Origin: Symbiodinium natans | Taxonomy: Eukaryota > Sar > Dinophyceae > Suessiales > Symbiodiniaceae | Assembly (NCBI GenBank): GCA_905221605.1 | Contig: CAJNDS010002579.1 | Span: 716,225 to 780,224, forward strand | Direction of reading: 5' to 3' | Length of the DNA: 64,000 nt | Part shown: positions 8,822 to 18,800 of the stretch, piece after piece | How positions within the stretch are numbered: position 1 is the first letter of the stretch | Layout of the letters: every line of letters begins with the position of its first letter | The notes under the pieces: generated by a model | Told to the model about the DNA's origin: nothing | Seen by the model: only the letters and a program-made list of their open reading frames with translations | Database searches by the model: none | Program-made: the position numbers and the translations under genes

Positions 8822-8878
8822 GGCTTAGGGTTTAGGGTTTAGGGTTAGGGTTTAGGGTTAGGGTTTAGGGTTTAGGAT
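8822..8878 (+). repeat. TTTAGGG/TTAGGG array
   Basis: Mixed 7-mers and 6-mers, followed by a T homopolymer at about 8883-8900. Confidence 0.9.
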
Positions 8879-9046
8879 GTAGTTTTTTTTTTTTTTTTCA
8901 CCCCTCCTCCCCCTAAATATTAGATGCTCCCAGTATTGTTATGTTATAGTTATAGTGTATGGCGAGGGGGGGGGGTAATATTTTGGCCAAGCGAATAATG
9001 TTCCTTCCTTGGGGAGAAGTGAGAGTCGTTCGTAGCCTTATTTGGG

Positions 9047-9150
9047 ATGACTACGAAGGATATCCCCTTATGGTCCCTTTATACATATACTACAAGAACC
9101 CCCAAAACCCCATTCTAATGATTCAGGCCACAATATTTGCCTTATTTGGG
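9047..9150. mobile_element. family I element
   Basis: TATCCCCTTATGGTCCC ... AACCCCCAAAACCCC ... TTCAGGCC. Other copies are at 13020, 14508 and 58741. Confidence 0.5.
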
Positions 9151-9202
9151 ATGTTTGGTGGATCTGGTCTAAACCCTAAACCCTAAACCCTAAACCCCTT
9201 AT

Positions 9203-9604
9203 TTGGGATATGTGTGGATCTGGGCAGTGGGAAGTCACCATTTGCTTGCAATTTTTGTGAGTGGGCAGGGCCAGCGGCAAGATGACGTCTCGAAGCCTTC
9301 AGTCGAATGTAATAACCATCTTTGGATGTTCACCCTTATACTAGCAGCTCGGTCTTGCACACATGAGAGCTGCAGCGAGTCTCGCTATCGATTGTTGTTC
9401 AAGCCTGACATCATCAGCAGGCTGAAGAGACGTCACTTCAAGCTCACGCAAGCACAGATTCCACTCGAGATTCCGCTTGGCATCTTCGACCAAATATGGG
9501 CCCCACGAAGCGCGCAGCATCTGATGCTCTGGGGCATAAACTCATGGGTTCCACTATGGGGGAACCTAGGGGCGCGCAAACGGTGGGGGCCCATGCTTGC
9601 CTGA
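9203..9604 (+). CDS. 133-codon open frame, unknown
   Basis: The longest open frame outside retroelements apart from low-complexity and repeat-containing frames. The second half reads like protein (SRLKRRHFKLTQAQIPLEIP ...). It has no array inside. No family recognised; it may be a single long exon, or two exons joined by chance. Confidence 0.35.
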   Translation: MGYVWIWAVGSHHLLAIFVSGQGQRQDDVSKPSVECNNHLWMFTLILAARSCTHESCSESRYRLLFKPDIISRLKRRHFKLTQAQIPLEIPLGIFDQIWAPRSAQHLMLWGINSWVPLWGNLGARKRWGPMLA

Positions 9605-9740
9605 AGCCACCCTTTATTTTGGAGTGCATGCTCCTTTCTTCTGCTACTAGTTGCTCAAGAACCCTCCAGAAAGCAAAGCACCCCCTAGTGTAGTATAGGG
9701 ATTGTTATCTTTTAGTTTTGGGGGGTCCGCAAGCAAAATA

Positions 9741-9833
9741 GTAGTCTGGCGTCTTTTCAATTCTCCACGACGCGCCTTCTCAATGGCTCAGTAGAAGTCC
9801 GAAGGCGTTGAACGCACCATGGCTGGAACTTCG
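9741..9833 (+). CDS. exon-like island
   Basis: Reads GVFSILHDAPSQWLSRSPKA and on to LELRGLT before TGA. It follows half of a family D element (9680-9740). Unrecognised. Confidence 0.3.
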
Positions 9834-9892
9834 AGGACTCACCTGAGAACCTGTATAAGGATTTAGGGTTTATAAATAGGGTTTAGGGTTGG

Positions 9893-9994
9893 GATGCTCC
9901 CCTCATACTAACAGTCCGCAACAGTGATTCTTCTAAGGGGGTACTAGAGTCGCTATCAAGGAGCTGCTCGTCTAAAGGGGGAACATCCCAAGCT
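9893..9994. mobile_element. palindromic element, family B
   Basis: GGGATGCTCCCCTCATACTA ... GGGGGAACATCCCAAG. The left terminus abuts a TTTAGGG array. Confidence 0.75.
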
Positions 9995-9999
9995 ATGAC

Positions 10000-11720
10000 A
10001 GTTATGAAGATCAAATCCCTCATTAAGGTTCTTCGGCAACTTACCAAGCATGTCTGCCACCTTTTCCCGGGGGCGGCTTTGCCGTCACCCGCTCTGCCCC
10101 TTCAAATATTTGACATCGTCACAACCTAAGCCGAAGTCAGCAGAAGTTCGTGAACCTGTGAAGCGAAAATTCTTGATTGCCGGTGAAGGGTGAAGGAGGT
10201 TCCTGCTTCTTGCTTAGAAGGCCTTTGGGCGACGGCGATTTTTATTTCTGATCGTCAGGGGAGAGCAGTTTAGACGCTGCACTCCTTGTCACTTCGTCCG
10301 GTGGCTGTATGTGGCCATGAAACGCCTGAACCCTGCCTGCAGTTTACAGGCACAAGTAGCGCGGTTGTTCCAATGCGTTGCCCTGCTGTTTCGTCGTGAG
10401 TGTCAGCTAAAATAGGCAGGGTGCAAAGACACATCCTTCGTGAGGGGCTGGAGGGTCGTAAAGCCTGCTCCGTCAAAGGTATTCTCTAGCTTGTAGGGAC
10501 CCTCCACCCGCCCACATACCCTTGCGCACGACATCAGCAACTCCGCAAGCTGTTACTGCAAAAGCCTCTGTGACGCTTCCTGGTCCTTTGGGCCGACTGC
10601 GTCTGATGCCGAGAGTGGGTTGGCTCTGGAGGACTGTACGGTGGTGCTTTTGAACGGCGCCGCACCGTGTTATGGAAGACTTGCTGTTGATCCCTGAACC
10701 CTAAGCCTCTAATCCTAACCTTCTAGACCCTTTGAGCCAGACAACCCAACCCAAAAAAGATTGACTTCGGGAATGCGAGCGAAGTCAGATTATTGAGGTG
10801 GCAGCAACTCGGTTCTTGCCGACCTGCCTGTATTGCGCACTTGAAATCTGCAGAAGTGGGCGTGGTGACTGCGTGCACTTGCACCTGTGTGCTGTCACAT
10901 GTGGGCGATAACATGGGAAAACAGTCCAGCCCGAGATGTTGTTTGCTTTGTGAGGATTGGGATTATGGTTGCATGGCTCAGGACTCGTACACTCAGAAGG
11001 CAAGCCTTACTGCCATCGCTCTTCCCCGCTCCCTAGAGACCAGCAAGACCGCGCAAGGACCTTCTGCCGGAATGAAATGTTGAGCGCTGCGCGCGTGATT
11101 CGTGTCGTTACTAGTCTTCAATCATCTTTAATTGCCACATTTGTTGTTCCGACTGTGTTCATGAACGGTTGGTGATATTCGCCTTAAAAGAGGTCTTCGA
11201 AAGGTGCACGCAAGCACTGCTTACCCTGCCCACGCACGACGATGGAGTTGTCGGCGGCAGCCGTTGTACTAGACTGATGGTCGCGCACGGTTGCAGGGTA
11301 CTGAAGCTCGGCCATTTAAGGCTGATTGTATTTAAATGGTCACTTCTCGAAAATGTGGTCCCTTTCTGGGGTCCTTATTATAAGGCGGCCCCTTTTTTAT
11401 AGGGTGCCAAATAATTAAAGGGGACTGTCATTTTGAGAACCGACCAGATGCACAGACACTTGCCGGAGCAATTTCGCCACGGGCTTCAATTTGTACATGG
11501 GGGGGGGAGGATTCTTGCAAGCAAAGGAGGCTTGGTTCAGCCTGACCCAGGCCTTTCGGGTTCAGGATTTTAGGATTTAGGGTTTAGGGTGTTATGTGCA
11601 GGGCTTAGGGATTAGGATGCCTTCCTGTAAGACCCACGGTTTTTGCATTTCGGCCCTCCACAGCCTTAGGCGGCTCTAGGCAGGGGGTCACTTCCCACGT
11701 GCATTCTGAACTGTCACTTT
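10000..11720. other. 1.7-kb stretch almost free of arrays
   Basis: Only degenerate telomere-like traces (10690-10720 and 11560-11620). Open frames on + at 10497-10694, 10793-11083 and 11169-11402 look only weakly protein-like. It could hold a larger exon or non-coding sequence; nothing recognised. Confidence 0.35.
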
Positions 11721-11724
11721 GCAA

Positions 11725-11803
11725 GGGTCTATCTAGGGTTTAGGGTTTAGGGTTTAGGGTTTAGGGTTTAGGGTTTAGGGTTTAGGGTTTAGGGTTTAGG
11801 GTG
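11725..11803 (+). repeat. TTTAGGG array, eleven perfect units
   Basis: Homogeneous 7-mer array. Confidence 0.97.
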
Positions 11804-11925
11804 GCTCTTGCGCAGTGGCTATTAGCAGATGTTTGGAGGACAGCTGCCCCTGCATCGGTGGTTGACGGTGGTTCTCTTGTAGGCTCCGGGAATCCTTCCT
11901 TTGAGGACTCCTGCTATATGCATGG
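11802..11925 (+). CDS. exon-like island
   Basis: Reads LAQWLLADVWRTAAPASVVD, then GNPSFEDSCYMHGG, running into a family C element at 11928. Unrecognised. Confidence 0.35.
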
Positions 11926-11927
11926 TG

Positions 11928-12002
11928 GCCCTTACAAAGTAGCCAACCCCCAAAAAGGTGCCCCTTGTTATTATGTGCTTGCTGGGCTACCAAGGAGGTA
12001 GC
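11928..12002. mobile_element. family C element
   Basis: CCCCAAAAAGGTGCCCC core with GGGCTACC right end. Diverged. Confidence 0.5.
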
Positions 12003-12135
12003 TGAAAAGGGCTCCCCTAAAATTAGAACTCTCATGCCCTCAAGGTGGCGAACAGCTCGGAGAAGCTTAGAAATTTTCGCAGAGTGACTTAATTTCCCCA
12101 GCCGCCAGGGACCCAATCCGGCAGAGAAGGGGGAG

Positions 12136-12278
12136 TCGTAGCAGCAGGCGCCAGCAGCAGCACTAGCAGCAGCACGAGCAGCAGCACGAGCAGCAGCACT
12201 AGCAGTGGCAATCGTAGCAACAGTAGCCAGTGTAGCCAGTGTAGCCAGTGTAGCCAGTGTAGCCAGTGTAGCCAGTCG
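12136..12278. repeat. AGC-rich triplet tract and 9-bp minisatellite
   Basis: 12136-12200: imperfect AGCAGCACTAGCAGC repeats. 12227-12278: TGTAGCCAG repeated five to six times. Open on both strands as low-complexity Ala/Ser/Val or Leu/Ala/Thr. It may be exonic, but the repeats alone explain the open frames. Confidence 0.85.
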
Positions 12279-12389
12279 CAAGGAGTCGCGAATGCCGAAG
12301 AAATTGAGGTGATAAATTCCCGAAACAGCCTATAACAGTAGCATTGTAGCATCATCATCGTTCATGCTTTGGTTGGGGGTCACGTTCCG

Positions 12390-12390
12390 T

Positions 12391-12426
<36 letters not shown>

Positions 12427-12428
12427 CA
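12390..12428. repeat. (TA)n microsatellite
   Basis: TATATATA runs broken by TACA. Confidence 0.9.
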
Positions 12429-12786
12429 TGCCCCCAGAAAAGGGTTTAGGGGTTATAATAGGGTTTAGGACCCCCAAAAAGGGACTCTAATTCAGGGCTT
12501 GAGAGGCTTTGTGCGATCATTGCATTTTGCACATCCTGCTGCAGCAAGCTCGCTCATGTGTAGAACAGATACCTAAATCAAAAAGCAAACCCGCAGTGCT
12601 GTGGCGAGTCGGGTGGGGAAAAAAATCCTGAGCCCTAAAATCTAAACCCTCTAAACCGCCCCCATTGTAGCAGTGGGAGCCTTTCTCCGCCCTTGGAGCT
12701 CCCTGACGGCTTTGGTGGTTTGAGGCCGGCAGAAAGAGTACCGCCCTGGTGTGAGGGCCGTACACGTGCCCGTCTGCCTTCGATGG

Positions 12787-12919
12787 AGGTTTCCGAAACT
12801 AGGGGATACCAACCCTAAACCCTAAACCCTTTCGGGGTACCTTTTTGTAAGGGAATCCTGCTTCTTGGGGGAATCCTGCTTTTTGGGGTCTTTTTCGGGG
12901 TCCCTTATGTTCGTAAATC
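12787..12919. mobile_element. family H element interrupted by CCCTAAA array
   Basis: Left arm GGAGGTTTCCGAAAC and right arm TTCGTAAATCTCC enclose the usual GGATCC-like core. A short CCCTAAA array is inserted inside the left arm at about 12813-12831. Confidence 0.7.
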
Positions 12920-13019
12920 TCCGGTCTCCAGTTCGCATCTGAGAGCGGTGGCAAAAAGAGGTACGGAACCAGTTCCCTTTCACCCGAAGCCCTACTACAG
13001 TGGTCGGCATAAGTACTAA

Positions 13020-13265
13020 CAATATTCCCTTATGGTCCCTTCATAAACATACTATAATAACCCCCAAAACCCTGTTCTAATTCTTAAGGCCCTTATTTTG
13101 CTTGGTAGCCCCGTGGTCTAGTGTTGTTGCCCCCTTTTTTTGGTTCAAGGTTTAAGTAGCCCAACCCCAAAAAGGGTGCCCATTGGGAGTCCTTGACAGG
13201 GATCATAGTAACCCCCTCTTATAACCCCTACTACGGACTGTTAGTGTAAGGGGGAACATCCTAAG
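13020..13265. mobile_element. family I, C and B elements in series
   Basis: 13020-13095 is family I (TATTCCCTTATGGTCCC). 13107-13180 is family C-like (CCAACCCCAAAAAGGGTGCCC). 13190-13265 is a family B copy whose right terminus GGGGGAACATCC is intact and left is degraded. Confidence 0.55.
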
Positions 13266-13303
13266 GTGCCCTCATACTGGTCTACCAAGCCGACAGGCCA
13301 CTA

Positions 13304-13332
13304 AACCCTAAACCCTAAACCCTAAACCCTAG
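13304..13332 (-). repeat. CCCTAAA array
   Basis: Four units ending CCCTAG, whose AG could act as acceptor for the island that follows. Confidence 0.9.
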
Positions 13333-13437
13333 AAGATGAGTCATCCAAAACATGCCAGGCGCTCCAAGTCGGGGCCCCGAAGCCCCTTATACAGGAGTCG
13401 GAACCTGCACTTCACAACCTTGGTACGGAACCCTGAG
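13333..13437 (+). CDS. exon-like island, frame ambiguous
   Basis: Two + frames are open: EDESSKTCQALQVGAP ... and KMSHPKHARRSKSGPRSP .... The acceptor would be the CTAG formed by the array end. Confidence 0.35.
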
Positions 13438-13555
13438 TCTGCGCGGGCACGCGCATTATAGTGCACCCTAAACTCCCGAACCTCCCTAAAGTCCCGACAC
13501 TCCCTAAACTCCCTAAACACCGTCACACCCAAGAGCCCACACCCCCAAAAACTTC

Positions 13556-13760
13556 ACCCTAAACCCTAAACCCTAAAACCCGAAGCCCTCAACCCTGAGC
13601 CCGGGAGGGTTCTGGTGGGCGAGTTCTGGATTTCTCGCCTCTCGTCGACCCAACTGCCTCCTGACAGAACTTTCAACTCTCCAGTTCTCTAGGCAGGTTT
13701 AGGGTTTAGGGTTTAGGGTCTAGGGTCTAGGGTTTAGGGTTTAGTTAGGGTTTAGGGTTC
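13556..13760. repeat. CCCTAAA array, island, TTTAGGG array
   Basis: CCCTAAA at 13556-13582 and TTTAGGG at 13696-13760 face each other around about 110 bases that could hold an exon (donor CAG|GTTTAG at 13696). Confidence 0.75.
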
Positions 13761-13839
13761 TCTAGGTAGGCCACCTTAAAACCCTAAACCCGAGCCCTCA
13801 AAACGCAAATGCTAAACCCTAAAGCCATTGGGATAGTTT

Positions 13840-14320
13840 TGTCTTTCCCTTATTGGGTTTAGAGAGGATCATATCTAGGATCATCCTTCAGAGGGCTTAT
13901 AAGGGGCCGGCCTATCTGGTTCTTAAGAGAGGCGTTTTGGGGACTTAGGTACAGTAACCCATAGAATCCCTCAAACGGATGTGAGGTACTTGGCTCCCAG
14001 ATTCCCTGATAAGAGCCAGCAGTGGCACTTGCTCAGCTTCCACGACCAGACTTTCCTATCTTCACACCACCTGCAGTACTCAAGCTAAGCTGGCGGTTGC
14101 AATGTGCCATAGCCATGAGGATGTCACCTGAACTTGCCACAGGCAGGTTGGTCTGAGACTTCATTCGCAGATCGCCTAAACCTGTTGGATTCTGGAGGTC
14201 GGAATGTGCACGCAGCTTTCCATGGGGTCGGTGAGACTTGCTTCGAAGTTCCTGATCGCTGATCCCCTTTGGGATGCCCCAAGCCCTCTAAACAGTGCAG
14301 GTGCCCGGTAATGCGTCCAG
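13840..14320. other. no gene recognised
   Basis: Unique-looking sequence without arrays; short palindromic pieces near 13890-13930. No exon stood out on either strand. Confidence 0.4.
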
Positions 14321-14321
14321 T

Positions 14322-14400
14322 CAACCCTAAACCCGAAACCCTAAACCCTAACCCTAAACCCTGAACCCTAAACCCTGAACCCTGACCCTGAGCCCTAATC
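14322..14400 (-). repeat. degenerate CCCTAAA/CCCTGAA array
   Basis: About eleven units, several CCCTGAA and CCCTGACC. Confidence 0.9.
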
Positions 14401-14507
14401 AGCCCTGAACCCAGGTGATTCAGATTGTGCCACAAACCCGCCTGGAGCCTCGACAGCGCAATATCTTGGGGCTTCCGAAAAACGAGAGGAAATATAGGGG
14501 TCGGAAT

Positions 14508-14590
14508 GTTTAATAATAGTATTCCCTTAGGGTCCCTGTATACTATAAGAACCCCCCAATAACCCTAGTCTTAGTAAGGCCCCTGTAGTA
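14508..14590. mobile_element. family I element
   Basis: ATTCCCTTAGGGTCCCTGTA ... AACCCCCCAATAACCC ... AAGGCCCC. Confidence 0.5.
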
Positions 14591-14731
14591 CTGTTTTTAG
14601 TCCTTTTGTTGAAGGATTGGCGGCCTTTTCTTTTTTTCTTTTTGGGGAGCGGGGTAGATACAGAGCAGTCCTATGTTGAGAGAGACCCATACGAGGCTAC
14701 AGGGTTCTGGTGGTTTAGGATTTATGGTTTA

Positions 14732-14744
14732 GGATTCAGGGTTT
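14732..14744 (+). repeat. possible LINE target-site duplication, left copy
   Basis: GGATTCAGGGTTT here and again at 19317-19329 directly after the LINE tail. The same word also occurs near 63539, so a chance match within telomere-like sequence is possible. Confidence 0.45.
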
Positions 14745-14807
14745 AGGGTTTACGGCTCAAGGGTTTCGGCTCGGATTCCTTCTGGTGTTGGTGTAGTTGC
14801 TTCTGAC

Positions 14808-15842
14808 ATGTCAGCTCTCATGTATAGCCCTTCTGCTGGTCCTGTGAAGAAGAAACCTCGAGGGGATGATGTGGACGGGGATGCCGATGAGCAGCTCGAT
14901 GCTCTCATGAGGCTTCATCAGCATCCGGATGAGTTTGAGCTTGAGGGCACTGACGCCCCGTCGTGGGCTGTGGCACTTCAGAAGAGTTTCCAACTGGAAA
15001 TTCGACGCAGTAACGATTCACTTGGAGCTCTCGATGCTCGAATGACTAAGCTCGAGTCGGAGTCTGTTCGTGAAAGAAAGGACCTTGATAGACGAATTGC
15101 TGCTTTGGAGGAAATTGTCCAACAAACTGCGCATGGCTCACACAATGCTGCTGCTCCCTCTCAAGGTGTCTTCTCCAGAATGCCTCCTCCTGCTGATAGG
15201 CAAGGGCAATCTGGTGGCGGCGGCTTTGCGTCTTCAGCACAGAGCAGCACTGATACTGACTATAATCACATAGTGGTTGGTGAGTGGGAGGACGGAACCC
15301 CCAGAGCTGAAATCATTGGCCGTATCCGAGCACTTTTGGCGTCCCATCAACCAACTCTGCAAGTGCAAGACGTAGTGGTTTATGGAAGGAGAGGCTCAGT
15401 GGGTCACATCTTTCTCAGCAAGTTGCCAGGTGACGAGTCGTTTCAGAGGTATCTCACTTTACGCCAACACCTACATGAGAAGCACGGAGTGGAATCTTCT
15501 GACGACACCAAGCTATTGTGGTTTTCTGCAAGCAAGCCTAGAAGTGTGAGGTTGCAGAACAAACGATCCATGATGGCAAAGAGTATGCTGGCGCCACTTT
15601 TCCCGGATCTTGAGCTGGAGGTAGAGTGGAAGAAAGGTGTGATTTGGGCTGGCAAGTCCAGAATAGCTGCAGCCTTCCCGGTGGCACTCGCTGCTAAGCC
15701 TGGGAACAAAGTTGTGGCCCTATCTACTGATCCTGAGCAGGCTCAAGCGCTATACCATTTCAATGTTGGCCTGATTGCCAACATACGAGGCAAGACGGAA
15801 CCCGAAGTTGAGGCGCATCTTTTCAAGATGCAGCAGAGCTGA
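14808..15842 (+). CDS. LINE ORF1 protein, 344 aa
   Basis: Probably the element's RNA-binding chaperone (role inferred from position). Residues 13-18 (VKKKPR) look like a nuclear localisation signal. Residues about 60-107 form a charged heptad-like coiled coil (LEIRRSNDSLGALDARMTKL ...). 108-150 is a Gly/Ser/Pro linker. 154-330 looks like a folded domain, starting HIVVGEWEDGTPRAEI. No CCHC zinc knuckles are seen. ATG at 14808 is the first Met. The frame ends at TGA 15840-15842 and continues open into ORF2 without a shift. Confidence 0.8.
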   Translation: MSALMYSPSAGPVKKKPRGDDVDGDADEQLDALMRLHQHPDEFELEGTDAPSWAVALQKSFQLEIRRSNDSLGALDARMTKLESESVRERKDLDRRIAALEEIVQQTAHGSHNAAAPSQGVFSRMPPPADRQGQSGGGGFASSAQSSTDTDYNHIVVGEWEDGTPRAEIIGRIRALLASHQPTLQVQDVVVYGRRGSVGHIFLSKLPGDESFQRYLTLRQHLHEKHGVESSDDTKLLWFSASKPRSVRLQNKRSMMAKSMLAPLFPDLELEVEWKKGVIWAGKSRIAAAFPVALAAKPGNKVVALSTDPEQAQALYHFNVGLIANIRGKTEPEVEAHLFKMQQS

Positions 15843-18800
15843 CACAGAGCCCAGCCGAGACCATGCAAACCCATTGTTGTACAGATATGCACTTGGAACA
15901 TTCGGGGGCAGAGTGTGGCCAAAGCCAGCGCCTGCGTGTTTCAAGATCATGCCCCGGAATTCATTTTGCTGCAAGAAGTGGGTGGCACGGGCGCTCTCAA
16001 TTCTGTAAAGGAGGGCAACTCTCGTGATCACGTTCTGAGTCTTCCTAGTGATCTCAGGGAGCTGGTCATGGATGAGTCGTCAGATTTGCATGATTATCGA
16101 GTTTTTTCTGGCAACAACGAGGCCTACCTGGCACAGGTGATTGCTCTTGATAGGGAGGTTTGCGAGAGAGTCGTCTTCCACTACAAGGGCTTGAGGTTTA
16201 TTGCGGTATGCTTCAAATGCGCTACAACCCAAAACTATCTCTTGGTCGTCTCAGCTCATTTTCCCCATACGGGGTACCCGGATGAGGTGTATTCGGATGC
16301 ATGCCAAGATTTGTGTTCCTTTGTTACCAAGTATTCACAGTATGACACTATTCTGGGTGGGGATTGGAATTGCCAGCAGGGAGATCCGCGTTTCGACTTG
16401 CTGGCTGTTCCGCTTTCCATTCTTGGCTTTGGGAATATTCTTGCAGGCCAAGCTACACGTTTCGGCAAGGACTCGCAGAGGGAACTTGATTTCTTCTGGT
16501 GGAGGGCGGCGCCTGACTCTGCTCCATCAGAGGTCCTTTCAACAGTAATTTCAGACACTGCACAAGCTATCAATTCAGACCATGCCATGGTTTTGGCTGA
16601 GCTGTTCAACTCAAGAAATGCTCCTCGCAAGAAGAGACGCTCTAAAAACATTAGGTGCATGCCCTATTCGGTTGATAAGCTCAAACTGCGAAGCCTGCTG
16701 GATGCAGATGATACTCAGTGCGGTGATCTGGGATTGCAGCAACAGTGGCGTAGAGTGAGGCAGCTTTCGGATGCGGTGTCGTCGCCGTTGCGTAGCAGGA
16801 AATTCAAAGACTCCAAATCTCTAAAAGAACTCTGCTCCCGACGACGCCTCGAACAAGATCCACAAGTTCGGCTATTGCTTACTAAGCTCATTTTGTCCCA
16901 GAGACAAGCAGAAAGGCAGTCCTGGTGCAATGAGATTTTGGATTTGGCTTCGCAGTGCCACTATGATTCCATTCGTCAAGCGCGGCGTCAGCATAATCAA
17001 CATATTAGCTTAGACAGCGCGCTGGAGAAGTATTCTACCGAAGATGCTTTCGTGCAAGATGTGCACTGCCATTTCCAGGCTAAGTTTGGTGCAGAGCACG
17101 GGGAGGATCCATGCTTGCCGTGGCAGCTGGAACTGCCGGAGGCGGCCCCATTCACTGAGTGCGAGGTTGCTGCTGCTGTGGGGCGTCTTAAGTATTACAA
17201 GGCTGCAGGGCCCTCTGGCATAAGCAATGAAATTCTCAAAGCTCTGGCGGAAACTTCCACGGGCCTCACGCTCCTCACCTCCGTTTTCAATCTCATGCTT
17301 TTGCACCAGCCCCTTCAAGAACAGAGGCTTGCGGAGTTGTGCTTGATTGCAAAAACCCAACATGTTTCTGTGCCCAGTGATTACCGCCCTATTGCTCTAA
17401 TGGAGACTTTCCACAAGACCTACATGAAGATGCTAATCCTCAGGGTTCAGAAAGGGTGGCAACCTGCGACCTCGCAACTCGGTGGACTCGCCAACTGTCA
17501 GCTTTTGGACTCGCTCTTGCTGGCTACAAATAGGCTGGAACGGGAATCACTTCAACAATCAGAGTCCTTTTGGTTGAGCGCTGACATACAGGGGGCTTTT
17601 GACAATGTGCAATGGGATGTGATGCATTCCTCACTTCTAAGAATGACGGACTCTCAATGTCATCCTGAACTCCTGCGGGTCTTCCACGAAATGCGACATC
17701 ACCAGCTTTCAATGTCATGGGGTGGACGTACAAGTCGGTTCAAGCTCAACAAGGGAGTGCTTCAGGGTGGCGCCCATAGTTCTCAAATCTTCGCTATGAC
17801 CATGGAAGCTTTGTTTGTTTTGTTGAAGGAAAGATGGTGTGAAGAATTTCCGGATGCCGTATCTGCTTGGTGCTATATCGATGACTGTATACTGCTGTTT
17901 CGCGACTTGTCCACCATGGAAAGGGCTGTGCCTTGGATTCTGCAACAATTCCAGCGATTTGGGTTTATTTGGAATCCTACAAAGACCAAAATCTGTGCGG
18001 CGCCTGCTCAGCGCGAGCTTTTCCAGCGGACACGTCACAATATGCATGACTTTCTTAAACAGTGCCAGGTTGTTTCCCAATTCAAATATTTGGGGTGCAT
18101 GCTAACGGTGCCGGCATCAATTTCCACTGAGGGTCCCCCGCTGAGTGACTTATTGCTTGAGCAGGCCAAGGCTAAAGCCATTGCGGGCATTGAAAGCATT
18201 AGGTCTTTCCTACGAAGGTGCCACTACGTGCGCTGGCCCTTGGCTCTTCGATTGTTGCAAGTATTTGTGCTTTCCAAGTGGTTATGGTTTTCCCCTTGCG
18301 TACACCCCACTATGCAAAGACTGCAAGCCATCAAAACCTTTCAGTTGGGAATTCTGGCAAGCGCGCTGCAGCTCTATGTTCCCCTACACTGCGGCGATGC
18401 GCAGCGAAGGGGGTTGCACAGAATCAGGAGGAGAGCGTGTGCTGAAATGATTAGGTATTGGGCACCTGGGCACTCGTGGGTTCGGTCATGGCTGTGGCGA
18501 CGTTGGTCCTACTTGGGTCACGTTCTTCGTATGCCAGTGAGCCATCCTACACGTATGGCATTATTCTGTGACTTTAAACAGGTGCGCGATGGAAGAGCAA
18601 TTACCACTGGAAGATGGCTGCTAAGTGTAATGCGAAACATTCTGCAGAATAATGCGTTGACCTTGTCTCAGATATCCAATCTTTACATGGACAAGGTGGA
18701 GTGGAACCATCTGTTCCCAAAGGTAGAGCAAATGTACGCACTGCCAGATTCTGATGCCTTGCCTACCTGTGCGGATGACACGTGGGGGCGGTGGGCGGAA

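Noticed and set aside
9203-9604. Single-exon gene of known family
   Set aside because: Kept only as an unknown open frame; no motif, start context or splice evidence supports a specific product.
11796-12281. 161-codon minus-strand ORF
   Set aside because: Mostly triplet and 9-bp repeats plus a family C element; no family resemblance and opposite to the strand of the supported genes.
14732-14744. Certain target-site duplication of the LINE
   Set aside because: The same word also occurs near 63539 in unrelated telomere-like sequence, so it is reported only as possible.
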